Of a stretch of DNA of 37,923 bases, positions 1 through 11,549 are shown one piece after another; position 1 is the first letter of the stretch; every line of letters begins with the position of its first letter. The translations under genes were made by a program, and so were the position numbers. Source of the DNA: Acrasis kona (Eukaryota > Heterolobosea > Eutetramitea > Acrasida > Acrasidae); assembly GCA_026419775.2 (NCBI GenBank), contig JAOPGA020000703.1:1-37923 (forward strand), in the 5' to 3' direction. A model generated the notes under the pieces. That model ran no database searches and was not told where the DNA came from. It saw nothing but the letters and a program-made list of their open reading frames with translations.

Positions 1-1
1 C

Positions 2-3000
2 CTTTATAGCGTACCTGCTGGTAGTGAATTTGATTATGCCTATGTTCAGACCAATGGTCAGTGTTATGGCGTGAAGAACGATGCTGATAATGGATGTTTA
101 TCTGTTAAGAAGGTTGGTAGTGATATTTATATTAGAAATACGTGCAGTAGTGCTACTAGCAGAGTGGAGTTCTTTACTTCACCTTGCTCATCTCAATCAC
201 CTTCTCCTACATCGACGCCTACTGCTACAAGTACACCCACACCTACTGCAACACCAACTGCAACACCAACTGATACACCCACACCAACTGCTACACCTAC
301 ATCACCAATTGTCAATTTGACACCAAGACCATCAACACCATCACCAACACCCACTCCTACTGAAACACCAACTAATACACCAACTTCTACTCCCACTGCA
401 ACTCCAACTAATACACCAACACCCACTCCAACTGCACCTACATTTGATACCACTGTATCTGTATCACTACAATGCATCAACTATAATGTAACCTTTGTTG
501 GTACGGCAACAAACAATGGACAAAGGGCAATCTCTGTAAACATGATCACATTGTATGGTGAATCTGGTGGAAAGAGCGTACAACCTGGTACAACTGTTAC
601 ATTTACAGTTAATAGCTTGAGATCTACTGTACCAAGTGGATCTGTTACATTTAGACAATATGTATTTGTCAATAATGTGGGATACTCTGCTGTGACAAGT
701 GCTAATTATGCTGACTTGAGTTGCACACCACCTACCCCTACATCAACACCAACTAGTACACCTACTCAGACACCAACTATTACACCAACAGAAACTCCAA
801 CTCCTACTCAGACGCCCACTCCAACACCAACTGATACTCCAACACCAACAGAAACACCTACCGAGACACCAACTGATACTCCAACACCAACTGAGACGCC
901 CACTCCAACACCAACAGAAACACCAACACCAACTGATACTCCAACCCCAACAGAAACACCAACCGAGACACCAACTGTTACACCAACAGAAACACCCACT
1001 CCAACTGATACGCCCACTGAGACACCAACTGCTACACCCACATCACCAATTGTCAATTTGACACCAAGACCGTCAACACCATCACCAACACCTACTGAAT
1101 CAGGAACACCCACAGCTACTCCTACTGAGACTCAAACATCAACTCCAACTGAGACACCTACCCCAACAGATACACCAACACCCACTCCTACTGAGACTCA
1201 AACCGAAACACCCACTCAGACTGCGACCCCAACACCTACTGAGACACCAACCACTACACCAACAGAAACTCCAACTCCAACTGATACTCCAACCCCAACA
1301 GAAACACCCACTCCAACACCTACTGAGACTCAAACCGAAACACCCACTCAGACTGAGACCCCAACTCCAAGTGCTACTCCAACGCAAACAGAAACCGATA
1401 CTCCAACTCCAACTGAAACACCAACACCCACTGACACTCCAACTGAGACTGAAACACCAACACCCACTCCAACTGAGACACCAACTGCTACTCCCACATC
1501 GCCAATTGTCAATTTGACACCAAGGCCATCAACACCAACACCTACCCCTACCGTCACTGATGCCGTAACAAATACACCAACAGTGGTACCAACTACATTG
1601 CCACCAGTTACTAGTGAGGCACCAGTGACTAGCGAAGCACCTGCTACAACTGACGCACCAGAGACAAGTGAAGCACCAGAGACTACTCCAACTCCTACAT
1701 GTCAATTATGTCCATGTGGAGTGCAAATAATATTACCTATGAAGAAAAGATTTAGAAATCTCGATACATGTCCCATCTGTAAACCTTGTCCATCTGATAC
1801 ACCGACTGAATCAGCAACACCCACAGCCACTCCAACTGAGACACCTACCCCAACAGATACACCAACACCCACTCCTACTGAGACTCAAACCGAGACACCA
1901 ACCGAGACACCAACCGCCACACCAACTGAATCAGCAACACCCACAGCTACTCCAACAGAAATTATTACAGAGACACCAACTCCTACCCCCACTGAGACTG
2001 TAACACCCACTGAGACACAGACAGAAACACCTACTCCAACTGCTACCGAGACTCAAACACCCACCCAAACTCCAACTGAATCAGAAACACCCACAGCTAC
2101 ATCAGTAGAGACAACATCACCACCAGTACAACTAACACCTGTGCCATCCACACCCGCACCAACACCCACACCAAGTGCAACACCTACCTCGGCACCTACA
2201 TCTACTCAATCCCCAACTTTGATTGCTACTGAAACACCCACCAATACCCCAACACAAAGTGTCACCACTGCATCACCTACTGGAACACAACTATCAACAC
2301 CCACTTCATCATCTACTCCTGTGGCTACTTCTACACCAACAAATAGTGTTCCAAGTACACAAGTGCCATCAACAACAAGTTCACCAACAGTGAATCTGAC
2401 ACCAACTCCATCAGTTCCAGTCACCACAAGCGTTCCATCAACAACTAGTGTTCCATCAACCACATCCACTCCATCAACAACTGGTGCACCATCAACTACC
2501 GAGTCACCAACAGTTAACTTGACACCTCGCCCCACTACACCAGGAACAACAATGTCCCCAACTACAACTGGTGCACCTCTACCAACATCTCGTTCGCCAT
2601 CAACAACTGGTGCTCCATCAACTACCGAGTCACCAACAGTTAACTTGACACCTCGTCCCTCCACACAAGCACCAACGACTTGTCCAGCATGTCCATGTGG
2701 AACAGAAGACGCCAATCTATCTGGTGACAATAATGCATCACCAGCGAGAAGATTGAGACACAACTGTCCAATCTGCAAGAAATGCCCAACTACACAACCA
2801 CCCTCTACTTCTGCTCCAACTGTTCAACTAACCACGCCTCCACCACAAACATGTCCACCATGTCCATGTGGATCAGTTGATGCCAATCTATCTGGTGATA
2901 ATAATGCATCACCAGCAAGAAGACAAAGACGTAATACACTAAATTGCCCAGTGTGCAAGCAATGTGCAACCACAACACTTGCACAACTCACCACTCGTCC

Positions 3001-3160
3001 ACCATCCACCACAGCCGCACAAACACCCACCACCACAAGAGCACCAGGTTCAAATGAATCAGGAGACGATAATTCAAGACAGTCGAGTTTCGCCCCTGCA
3101 TTAACCATCACCATTTCAATCATATTGGTGGCCGTTACCAGTTACTTTGCATTCTTTTAA
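2..3160 (+). CDS. Thr/Pro-rich mucin-like surface protein, probably GPI-anchored (5' partial)
   Basis: The frame is open from base 2, so the start and any signal peptide lie outside the window; 1052 residues are visible. In order: a short Cys-containing segment (to about base 190); a Pro-Thr tract; a non-repetitive module of about 100 residues with two Cys (about 440-725), perhaps a beta-sandwich, not identified; then long PT/ETPT tracts. These are punctuated by about eight versions of a V(N/Q)LTP motif (type [13 protein letters not shown]) and three Cys modules of pattern CxxCPCG...CPxCKxC (about 1699-1791, 2683-2788, 2850-2965). The C-terminus is a hydrophilic [12 protein letters not shown] followed by about 20 hydrophobic residues up to the stop with no cytosolic tail, the pattern of a GPI-attachment signal. 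Dense Thr suggests heavy O-glycosylation. The likely role is cell coat or adhesion; this is inference from composition. A single-pass membrane anchor is the alternative. Confidence 0.8.
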   Translation, partial: LYSVPAGSEFDYAYVQTNGQCYGVKNDADNGCLSVKKVGSDIYIRNTCSSATSRVEFFTSPCSSQSPSPTSTPTATSTPTPTATPTATPTDTPTPTATPTSPIVNLTPRPSTPSPTPTPTETPTNTPTSTPTATPTNTPTPTPTAPTFDTTVSVSLQCINYNVTFVGTATNNGQRAISVNMITLYGESGGKSVQPGTTVTFTVNSLRSTVPSGSVTFRQYVFVNNVGYSAVTSANYADLSCTPPTPTSTPTSTPTQTPTITPTETPTPTQTPTPTPTDTPTPTETPTETPTDTPTPTETPTPTPTETPTPTDTPTPTETPTETPTVTPTETPTPTDTPTETPTATPTSPIVNLTPRPSTPSPTPTESGTPTATPTETQTSTPTETPTPTDTPTPTPTETQTETPTQTATPTPTETPTTTPTETPTPTDTPTPTETPTPTPTETQTETPTQTETPTPSATPTQTETDTPTPTETPTPTDTPTETETPTPTPTETPTATPTSPIVNLTPRPSTPTPTPTVTDAVTNTPTVVPTTLPPVTSEAPVTSEAPATTDAPETSEAPETTPTPTCQLCPCGVQIILPMKKRFRNLDTCPICKPCPSDTPTESATPTATPTETPTPTDTPTPTPTETQTETPTETPTATPTESATPTATPTEIITETPTPTPTETVTPTETQTETPTPTATETQTPTQTPTESETPTATSVETTSPPVQLTPVPSTPAPTPTPSATPTSAPTSTQSPTLIATETPTNTPTQSVTTASPTGTQLSTPTSSSTPVATSTPTNSVPSTQVPSTTSSPTVNLTPTPSVPVTTSVPSTTSVPSTTSTPSTTGAPSTTESPTVNLTPRPTTPGTTMSPTTTGAPLPTSRSPSTTGAPSTTESPTVNLTPRPSTQAPTTCPACPCGTEDANLSGDNNASPARRLRHNCPICKKCPTTQPPSTSAPTVQLTTPPPQTCPPCPCGSVDANLSGDNNASPARRQRRNTLNCPVCKQCATTTLAQLTTRPPSTTAAQTPTTTRAPGSNESGDDNSRQSSFAPALTITISIILVAVTSYFAFF
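196..2330 (+). repeat. Degenerate PT/ETPT-encoding minisatellite tracts
   Basis: Most of this interval is built from 6-bp and 12-bp units reading Pro-Thr and Glu-Thr-Pro-Thr, with synonymous codon variation (acc/aca/act, cca/ccc/cct). The non-repetitive module at about 440-725 and the Cys module at about 1699-1791 interrupt it. The same spacer, encoding [13 protein letters not shown], recurs at about 301, 1042 and 1498, showing that larger blocks were duplicated as units. Confidence 0.85.
2471..2659 (+). repeat. 63-bp direct repeat inside the mucin gene
   Basis: Bases 2471-2533 and 2597-2659 are 63-bp direct copies with about two differences. They encode a [21 protein letters not shown] unit. 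This is a young in-frame duplication, the same process that built the rest of the gene. Confidence 0.8.
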
Positions 3161-3183
3161 ATAAAAATAATGTTTTATTAATC
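3158..3183. terminator. Interleaved convergent polyadenylation signals
   Basis: The stop of the plus-strand mucin gene (3158-3160) and the stop of the minus-strand ABC transporter (3178-3180) are 17 bp apart. The shared spacer reads AATAAAAAT on the plus strand and AATAAAAC on the minus strand. Each gene's AATAAA therefore lies within or against the other's stop codon, and the 3' UTRs must overlap in the opposite gene's coding sequence. Confidence 0.6.
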
Positions 3184-6100
3184 ATCTTCCGTCAAATTTA
3201 CACTGGACGCACTGTGACCTTGTCCGAATTGCATTTGTTTTTGAGCTAATTTATAATACATGCCCTTCCTGGCCACCAATTCATCATGCGTACCCATCTC
3301 CATCACCACTCCGCTCTTCATGGCAACAATCACATCGCAATCCTTGATGGTACTCAATCGATGGGCAATCACGATCGTGGTCTTGCCGACCATCAACTTG
3401 TCGAGTGCCGATTGAACCAAACTCTCCGCCTCAGTATCCAACGCACTAGTCGCCTCGTCCAACAACAACATTTTAGAATCTTGAATCATGGCCCTAGCAA
3501 TGGCAATACGTTGCTTCTGTCCTCCGCTCATGCTGACGCCACGCTCTCCCACCATGGTGTCGTATCCATTGGGTAAGTTCATGATAAAGTCATGACAATT
3601 GGCATCCTTTGCACACTGCACCACTCGCTCTTGAGTCACCGTGTCATCGCCGACGGCATAGGTAATATTCTTTCGAATGGTGGTGGCGAACAATACTGGC
3701 TCTTGCGTCACGATGGCCACGTTTCGATGCAACCATTGTGGATCAATCTTGCTCAAATCGACTCCGTCCAACAAAGTAATGCCGCTGCTCGGTTCGTAGA
3801 ATCGTTCGATCAATCCTGTAAGGGTGCTCTTTCCACATCCAGATTCGCCCACCAGCGCAACGTGTTGTCCCTGAGAGATGGTCAAACTAAAATCCTTCAT
3901 CACCGTCACGTTGGGACGAGATGGATAGGAGAAGGTGATGTTCTTGAATTCCAAACAACCCACCACCGTTTCCGGCACGATGCCGCCCTTGAACGGAATG
4001 GCTGGTTTGCGCTTGGTCACCTTGGCCACTTCTGCGAGGCAAGCCTTTGATTTGAAAAAGTGTTGCACCTCCGATAGTGCCAGCGATGCACCCAGCACGC
4101 CCAACAACATGTTGCCGAACACTTGCAACAAGCTGCCGGCCTGTAACTCTCCGCTGCCCACCAGAGTACCTCCGTACCAAAAGGCAAGCGCTGCCACTCC
4201 CCATATAAAGAATTGAATGCTGGCCATCATGAATCCCATGACCAGCGCCTTGTAGAAACCGTAGGTCCTGATCTTTGCCAAATCGTTTCCGAAGCGTCTC
4301 ATCTCTCTCTCCTCTCCTGCCATGCTCCTCACGGTGCGTATGGCTCCGATCACTTCGGTGCTCGATGCCAATGCGCTGCCGCTGGCTGCCATGATTAACT
4401 TTGTGGTGATGCCCACGAACATGCCGCCAATCACAATGCTTGCGCCGATGGTGGGTATGCCGGCGCCCATCATGACCAGACCGGTCTTCCACGATGCAAC
4501 CAATGCCAGAATGACACCCAATATGCACTGAGTAATGTGTTGCAAGAAGAGCGCTGCTTTGAGCGTGATGCCATCGTTCATGGATTGAATGTCCTCTCCT
4601 AACGTCGCCAACAACTTTCCAGTCTTTTTAATGTCGAAGAAACCCATCTCTTGTTTGATGATGGACGAAAAGTAGATGCGCCTGGCCTTTACGTTCAATC
4701 GTTCGTTGGCCAGATTGGTCATGAATTGATTCAAGAATTGAGCAATGCCCGTGCCACCAGCCACGATGGCCAACCACCCTGCATTACGTGCCACGATGGT
4801 ATCGATGCGATATCCAGGTGGGAACGGCACCAAACTACCATCTGCATTTCTCACCGGCGACGATGCATTAATCATTTGACCGAAAAAGTAATAACTAAGG
4901 ATGGGAGTGGCACCCAAGCAAGCACTGCCGAACAATCCGATCAATAAGATGACGCTATCCACCGCGCCCAATATACTAAAGATGTAAAATGGATTATGAT
5001 TCTTTGGTTCGTGAACGTCCACCACGTCCACTTCGTTCGTGAATTGATCGTTCCTTCTCCTCTTCTTCTTCTTCTTCTTTTCCAAGGCAGTGATGATTTC
5101 GCCAGGTTGATCGGCGATGGATCGATCCACTTTGGCAATGGTATCTGGTGCGTTGGTGAGAGCGCCCGTCACGGTGTTGTTGTTCTGCAGCAGCGATTGA
5201 TCCTCGAGTAATTCCTTCTCGTGCTCCACCAGCGCTCGATCGATGCTGGTGTCGGATGCAGTGTCGTCCGTGCTGGTGTTGGTGTTGGTGCTGGGCGTGT
5301 CTGCATGATTGCCGAATTTCATTTGCTTGATGGCGAGGTTATAGTAGGGACCTCCCACTCTGTTTAGCATTTCGTGATGCGTGCCCATCTCCACCACCTC
5401 TCCCTGCCTCATCACGACGATATTGTCGCAATCTTGAATGGTGGTGAGACGATGTGCAATCACGATGCTGGTCCTGCCCTTCATCAACTTATCGAGTGCA
5501 TCTTGTACCAATGCTTCCGATTTGGTGTCCAGCGCGGAGGTTGCTTCGTCCAACAACAACATTTTTGGATCCTGTAGAACTGCTCTTGCGATGGCGATGC
5601 GTTGCTTCTGTCCGCCTGATAGGGAAACACCACGCTCTCCGATAATGGTGTCGTAGCCGTCGGGCAATTTGGTGATGAATTCGTGACAGTTGGCTGCGAT
5701 GGCTGCATTTTCAATGATTTGTTGATTGATGGGGATCAATTGGGAATCAATGTCTTGATCGGTTGCATATTTGTTGCCCTTGACGATGGCATCCCTAATG
5801 TGACCGTTGATGGTGTCCACTGCGTATGAAATGTTCCTTCGAATGGTGGTGGCGAATAACGTTGGTTCTTGAGATACGATTCCCAGGTAACGATGCAGCC
5901 ACAAGCTATCAATGTCTCGAATGTCCACTCCGTCCACCGTGACCACTCCTGATTCTGGTTCGTACCACTTCTCCACCAATCCAACAATGGTGCTCTTGCC
6001 CGATCCGCTCTGGCCCACTAACGCCACGCTGGTGCCTGCTGCAATTTCCAAATTGAAATTCTTCAACACTGCAACGTTGGGCCTTGCTGGATATCTAAAG

Positions 6101-7307
6101 GTGACGTTTTGGAACGAAATCTTACCCTGCAGCAGATCGGGCGACACTCCGCCCCTGAACGGAATGGCAGGTTTGCGCAGGATGACCTTCAAAAGTATGG
6201 CGCCTGATGCTTGCGCTCTGATGATTTCGGGAAGGATCGCAATGATTTGTTGAAGGCCGATCACCGTCATCAAGCAGAATCCATACACTTTGATGAACTC
6301 TGCTGTCTGCAAATCTCCTCTCTGTATGAGCACGCCGCCCCACCAGAATCCTAATGCGACGGCTCCCCAAACGTAGAATGCGATGGGACCGAACGTGAGT
6401 CCTTTCACCAACGAGTTGACGAAGGAATACTTTCTGGTGTTGTTTAGATTTTGGGAGTAGCGGAGCGCTTCCTTTTCTTCTCCTGCCATGCTGCGAACGG
6501 TGCGCATGCTTCCGATGACTTCGTTGGCCGTTGATACCGAGTCGCCCATCAGCGTGCTGATTTTGGTGGCGAGGAAGCTTAGAAGCTTTCTGAACACGAT
6601 CACGTTGAAGAACATGAGTGGCACGCTGCACATGATCAATAGCGTCATTGCCCAATTACTAGTCATCGCGAGGATGAAGCCAACCACGACCTGGGCCATG
6701 CACTGGGTCATTGTTTGTAATTGTGTGGAGTAGACGTCTGTGGCTCTTCCTACGTCATCGCTCAGGGAATGAGCCAACCCTCCCGCTTTCTTGATGTCAA
6801 AGAAACCAATTTCTTGTTGGATGCACGAATTGTAGTATTTTTGTTTGAGGTTATTATTAATCAGTTGCTGAGCCAAACTGAAGAAAAAGTTACTGAGAAA
6901 GCCAGCGAAACCTGCGGCTATAGCAATGTAGGTGATGTTGAGTCCAAGTTGATTGGTGATGCTAGTTACGTCAGTTGCAGATGCTGTCGCGATGGATCCC
7001 AATCCATTTCCCATAACAAAAAAGAAAACAATTGGAATAATACCTACTCCCGCAGCCTAACAATGATGAGAAGAGCGACATAAGATCAACATACAAAAAA
7101 CATTCCGCATAGTACCAACAGCCAATTATACCATCCAAACAAGAGCATGATGCGTATTGAGGATGCAACCACTTTCGGCTCTTGAGCATCTACTAGTTGA
7201 ATTTCTTCCGCTTTATGTACCATCTCTTCGTTTATTTTGCCCTCTTCAGCATGGTTCTCTGGCGTCACAGGGTCGTTCAGAACTTCAATGTCTATATCAT
7301 TTTGCAT
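3178..7307 (-). CDS. Full-length ABCB (P-glycoprotein/MDR-type) ABC exporter
   Basis: Two exons, 7095-7307 and 3178-7056, flank a 38-nt GT-AG intron (7057-7094). The intron falls in the first membrane segment and the join keeps frame, giving 1363 residues. The architecture is TMD1-NBD1-linker-TMD2-NBD2. NBD1 has Walker A VGQSGSGKST, signature LSGGQKQR and Walker B LLLDEATSALD; NBD2 has VGESGCGKST, MSGGQKQR and the same Walker B, so both sites look catalytically complete. The linker carries a run of six Lys plus Arg. It is a plasma- or organelle-membrane exporter of lipids or amphipathic compounds; the substrate cannot be told from sequence. The ATG at 7307 is preceded by A-rich sequence and faces a small plus-strand frame 88 bp away. 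Confidence 0.93.
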
Positions 7308-7395
7308 TATTTTTTAAAGGTTCAGTTGATACCGGTTACCAAATAAAAACAAAATGCGGACAACTGTGGGTATTACATAAAAAGGACATTTTAGA

Positions 7396-7611
7396 ATGCG
7401 TGTAGCATTCTATGATGACTCGTTCGAATGCGTGTTACCATTCATTTCCCAAGTGGAACTGCAAGTTGTTTATGGTTACAGTCACTATTTGAGGCGAGAT
7501 CTATTGATATATTCCAAAAACCCTTACCCTTTTCGTCAATCAATTGAAACAGCAATACCTAATTACTTTGACATATTAAAAGATCAAGTCAGCCCAAACA
7601 ATTGTGTTTGA
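7396..7611 (+). CDS. Small open frame, hypothetical (71 aa)
   Basis: An ATG-initiated 71-codon frame lies between the divergent ABC transporter start and a gene-free stretch. The product (starting MRVAFYDDSF) has no membrane segment or motif I recognise. An A/T-rich AATTAAAA follows the stop. It could be a small gene, one exon of a gene I cannot resolve, or chance. Head-to-head spacing of 88 bp with the transporter would require a very short shared promoter. Confidence 0.3.
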   Translation: MRVAFYDDSFECVLPFISQVELQVVYGYSHYLRRDLLIYSKNPYPFRQSIETAIPNYFDILKDQVSPNNCV

Positions 7612-8157
7612 ATTAAAACTTTATTAACGTTCATGAGAAAATATTATAAAGTACTGTCATATGTAGGTCCAGTTGAGCGCTTCTCACATAATAAATTTTC
7701 GTGCATACATATTTGTGCTTGTGGTGCTGTCTAGATCTGAAGTCACCTTCCCTCTTCCTTCTTTGCTGTTCTCTTGTGAATTTCAATATTGATGAATCTC
7801 TTTGTAAAGTTAGGTGAAGGTCTATGTACAACTTTTAGAAAACCTAGTTAGCATGAATGAGGAGGATGATAGTTAATACAAAAAATAATTTGTGGTTTTT
7901 GATGTTAATAACACGACCGTGCTATGTAAAAGTCATGGCCATGTGTTTGTGTTTAAGCATTTTGATACGCAATAGTTAATCTACAACTTCGTAATACGAA
8001 TCTCTCACTTCTCTGAAATGGAATGATTCTTAGAATCAAGTAATGGAACGTGTTGCTATGAGTTGACGCAATGCGCGTTTTCTGTTATCAATCATGACCA
8101 GGTCCTGTTCCTCATTAAATTCTATTACAATAACATTCTTACAATTACAACACTATC
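7612..8157. other. Gene-free interval upstream of the GDPD gene
   Basis: About 545 bp of AT-rich sequence. I see no convincing coding frame: a 66-codon minus-strand frame with an odd basic composition exists but has no support. There is no tRNA and no repeat. It presumably holds the promoter of the gene starting at 8158. Confidence 0.5.
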
Positions 8158-10050
8158 ATGAGAATATTAGAGAGGTACAGAACAAGAAGCGATGCATCGA
8201 CAAGAACTTATGAATTCGAAGAAGAAGTCCGTGAAAGCCCGTTCTGTGACACAAACAAAGCAAAAACAGTTTTGACTATTCTGGCGTGCATTTCATTGTT
8301 TGCATTATTCATTATATTAACTTACGCATCCCTGCATATTGCGTGGGAAAGTTCAAATAGAACGCTAAGTTTATCTCGCTTCCCCAGATATATTGTTGGA
8401 TTGTGGGGCGTGGCGATGATTTTTGCCTCAATTGAAGGTTTCCTTGGGACAACTTTGTTCTCCATCGAAACCATAAGAAGTGTAGCATACGCTATTTTAC
8501 TAACAATATCGTCTTTAATCTGCTTCGGGACTTTAACAACTGTGGTTTATTTGGCAGCAGAACACTCCTTTATGACAATGCAGGTCCTACCATTATTACT
8601 AACGGTAACATTAATGTTCTTTTACATTGTTGAGAGGGAGGAAAGCACCCCACGAGACTCAAGGCACGTTCAAAAAAGATATCCAAACAGAAACGCAATC
8701 ATACAATGCACCCACATTTGCTTTGCATTATGCTTCTTATTATACATTGGCGCCCTAGTGGTGTTTGGATTCTACATGTCAGTCGCCGTTCCTTTCTGTG
8801 TGTATGCAATTGCAACAAGCTTAGAAATCATGGAATCACGTGTGACCGATCGTTACCTCTTAAAAGAACAGGAAACCTGCAATGGTAATTACACAGATTA
8901 CGAGGAAGATGAAAATGAGATTTTTGATGACACGACAGATAGCGAGTCCCAGATCATTTATGAAGAGGTGCCGATTAATGACCCAAACCCACTGCGAATC
9001 ATGGTTGATGTTGCACAACGATCTAGATTAAACATTAACAAAAGCCTGTTGAGCGATAGAGAAACTGTTCAAGATAAGAGAAGAGATTTGGCCAAGGACC
9101 GGAGGAGGCACTCAACAATGCAGTCTACACTTAATGACGCCTATGAGTTAATGGTGGTCGAGGGATCGCTTTTGAATAAGTTTTTGAAATTTCTATTCTT
9201 GATTCTGGTGTCTTTGATTGTTGTTTTAATCTGCCTCATCGTCAGTCATGTAATTCCTTGTGCAATAATTTATGGACAATTTGACAACTCTGAAAATAAT
9301 GTAACTATAGTGGCACATCGCGGCTATATGGGCGGCGATTATCCGGTTGAGAATACGTTATCTGCGTTCCGCAGAGGTCTTTCGGATGGAGCAGATAGGC
9401 TTGAGTTAGATGTCCAAATGACCAAAGATGGTCGGTTGATTGTAATGCACGACTATACATTAGACAGAACCACAAATGGTACCGGTAGTATTGTAGATCA
9501 TACATTTGAACAAATACAATCATTACGTATTGTTAATCAAAAAGGAGAGGTGCTTGAAGATGAAAAAATACCAACCTATGAGCAGGTTCTGGAACTTATA
9601 GGCAGTGATGTTCAGAATCCACGCAGAGCCAACTTGACAACAGAACTAAAATTTTCTTATTTGTATGCAGATAAAAATTTTGAGGAGACTGTTTATAATG
9701 TCACGAGGGATAAGAACTTACTCAAAAGAGTGGACTTTTTGTCGCTCAGTGGCAGTCCTCTTGTAAAAATTCAAAAGTTAAATAATAATAATTCGATGGT
9801 ACGTCTTTATGTGCACGGAGTGCAAACAATGTCCCCGTCTGTTCCATACAGCTCTGCCACTATAGGTTCAGTTGCTGAGCACCTTTTGTTAAACCCATGG
9901 ATGCTTGTAAAGGCACACAACGAAGGGAAGAAGGTGTATGTATGGTTCGAGAAGCAACTAGAAATTCAAATCTATGTCCAAGCCATTGTTAGGATGGGTG
10001 TCGATCAAATCTGTGTAAACAATGTTCGGGAGGTAATAAATTATTTATAA
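8158..10050 (+). CDS. Membrane-anchored glycerophosphodiester phosphodiesterase
   Basis: Uninterrupted 630-residue frame from the ATG at 8158. The N-terminal half has about five hydrophobic segments (roughly residues 38-58, 78-98, 106-130, 139-155, 185-215). A hydrophilic acidic/basic loop follows, then a further membrane helix at about 342-370 and the catalytic domain from about 383 to the end. GDPD motifs are intact: H387-R388-G with a following ENT, E416-x-D418 (metal ligands) and H431-D432. The C-terminal GVDQICVNNV matches the last strand of the TIM barrel, with N replacing the usual terminal D. Family members hydrolyse glycerophosphodiesters or lysophospholipids to glycerol-3-phosphate and an alcohol. 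The topology resembles multi-pass eukaryotic GDPDs with the catalytic domain outside the helices. The natural substrate is unknown. Confidence 0.88.
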   Translation: MRILERYRTRSDASTRTYEFEEEVRESPFCDTNKAKTVLTILACISLFALFIILTYASLHIAWESSNRTLSLSRFPRYIVGLWGVAMIFASIEGFLGTTLFSIETIRSVAYAILLTISSLICFGTLTTVVYLAAEHSFMTMQVLPLLLTVTLMFFYIVEREESTPRDSRHVQKRYPNRNAIIQCTHICFALCFLLYIGALVVFGFYMSVAVPFCVYAIATSLEIMESRVTDRYLLKEQETCNGNYTDYEEDENEIFDDTTDSESQIIYEEVPINDPNPLRIMVDVAQRSRLNINKSLLSDRETVQDKRRDLAKDRRRHSTMQSTLNDAYELMVVEGSLLNKFLKFLFLILVSLIVVLICLIVSHVIPCAIIYGQFDNSENNVTIVAHRGYMGGDYPVENTLSAFRRGLSDGADRLELDVQMTKDGRLIVMHDYTLDRTTNGTGSIVDHTFEQIQSLRIVNQKGEVLEDEKIPTYEQVLELIGSDVQNPRRANLTTELKFSYLYADKNFEETVYNVTRDKNLLKRVDFLSLSGSPLVKIQKLNNNNSMVRLYVHGVQTMSPSVPYSSATIGSVAEHLLLNPWMLVKAHNEGKKVYVWFEKQLEIQIYVQAIVRMGVDQICVNNVREVINYL

Positions 10051-10115
10051 AATTCATTTTGATTTTTGTAACATAATCTGTAAATTTCTTTTGGCTACAG
10101 TAAATAACAAAGGAC

Positions 10116-11400
10116 ATGCATGTCGCGCGAAATAGACCACATAATATTATACCTTCAGAACATTTGAAGACTTCTACATCGATACCAACAAAATTTGAAA
10201 CACAAATCAATGTTGGAGCGGGGGAGTCAAATGGTTTTATGAACAGAACGTATAGATTTGATTCATCTGAAACTGATTCGCCGGGTGTCGGACAATATTT
10301 TGTGCAGCCTAGTTTAATTAAAACTGAATCAGCCTCGAAAAAAGGGTACACTGCTATGGCATCATCCGTATGTGGACATCACTCAAATACTAAATAATTA
10401 TTAGAATAAAAGATGGTATGAGGAACCTAGACCGACTTTTAATCCACCTGGTCCTGGTAATTATACCTCAACAGATTTCATAACTGAGACATTGAACAAG
10501 AACAAAAACAGGAGAGCTGGTACATATCAATTCGTTAAACCGAAAACAGTTAGTGTAATAGGAAATAGAAACAAACCAGCAAACATTGGACCTGGTGAAT
10601 ATTTTGATGTAAGACAATTTTTAAGGAGTTTTTGTTAAACTTTAAGACGTATAGAGACTCAGCGGTTCCTCAACGACCTGTTTCAAATTCAGTGTTCAAA
10701 TCTACTTCGAAGAGGTTTTATAATGAACAACCTGTTTATACAGAAAATCGTCCACACTCAGAAAACGCTCTTATAGGCGGTTTCGGAGCCTCTGTCAATA
10801 ATAGAGACGCTTTCTCAGCAGAAAAAAATTATGGTATCCCAAGGCACCAGGACGAAACTCTGCCATCGGCGATATTTAGATCTAAAACAAGTCGAAGCAC
10901 GCTACCAGATTTGGCTATTAATGAAGATAATGCTCAAACATTACTAAAAGAAGTCAAAGGCACTCCAAGAGTTCACGTCCGCAATAGCGTACCAGTATCT
11001 TATGATTATTCAAATAAGAATACAAGCAACTTTGCGAATACAGGAAAGCTTGATCGGTTTGGCAACAGTTTAAAGCCAAGAGTGGAACGTGCACGACCAA
11101 CACCTGGCCCAGGAGCTTACATACCGTTAAATAATAATTCAAAGCAGATGATTTCAAGTAGCTATTTCATGTCATCCACGGAGCGATTTGAACCTGCAGT
11201 TAGCGCGCCAGTAGGTCCTGGTGTCTACCATTGTGGAGATAATTTTCTACCAAGATCCTTTCACAACACTCAACTTAACAAGTGGGTATAAAATATTGAT
11301 CTTCACGATGGTTGGATCATTATTATTTAGTAGAGAGTTGAGGCCATTTGTAAATAAAGTCCCACCACTGTACTCAAACATGTTTAAAGCATATGTGTAA
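10116..11400 (+). CDS. Sperm-tail PG-rich repeat (STPGR/SHIPPO-type) protein
   Basis: Exons 10116-10367, 10405-10608 and 10647 to about 11281, with 37- and 38-nt introns that keep frame. A short last exon (about 11331-11400, ending PPLYSNMFKAYV) is joined by a less certain intron with donor GTGGGT; without it the frame stops at 11291. Five PG motifs are visible: SPGVGQYF, PGPGNY, GPGEYF, PGPGAY and GPGVYH. About 386 residues, basic and low in hydrophobics. STPGR proteins line ciliary or flagellar microtubules, so the gene implies a flagellated stage in this lineage, past or present. The splice pattern and repeat are clear; the specific orthologue is not. Confidence 0.8.
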
Positions 11401-11549
11401 TAAATATTTCTTTTTCAAAATTTTGTGATTTTCGAGGCTGTAGTAGACAGTTTCAAAACCATCCTTCTTTTGTAACAATTTAAGGTTATCATGAAATGGT
11501 TGTAACCATGATGTTCTGGGATGTTCTGACACATCAATAAAACTTCCGA

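Noticed and set aside
193-2778. Long minus-strand open frames rich in Val-Gly and Ser-Gly opposite the mucin gene
   Set aside because: They are the complement of the PT-encoding repeats; repeat phase alone keeps them open. They have no start context and no domain.
3286-6733. Many plus-strand open frames across the ABC transporter
   Set aside because: They are antisense to two strongly conserved ABC domains, with composition expected of the complement and no recognisable product.
7860-8015. snoRNA-like GATGATA and CTGA motifs upstream of the GDPD gene
   Set aside because: The boxes are about 145 bp apart with no closing stem; chance matches in AT-rich DNA.
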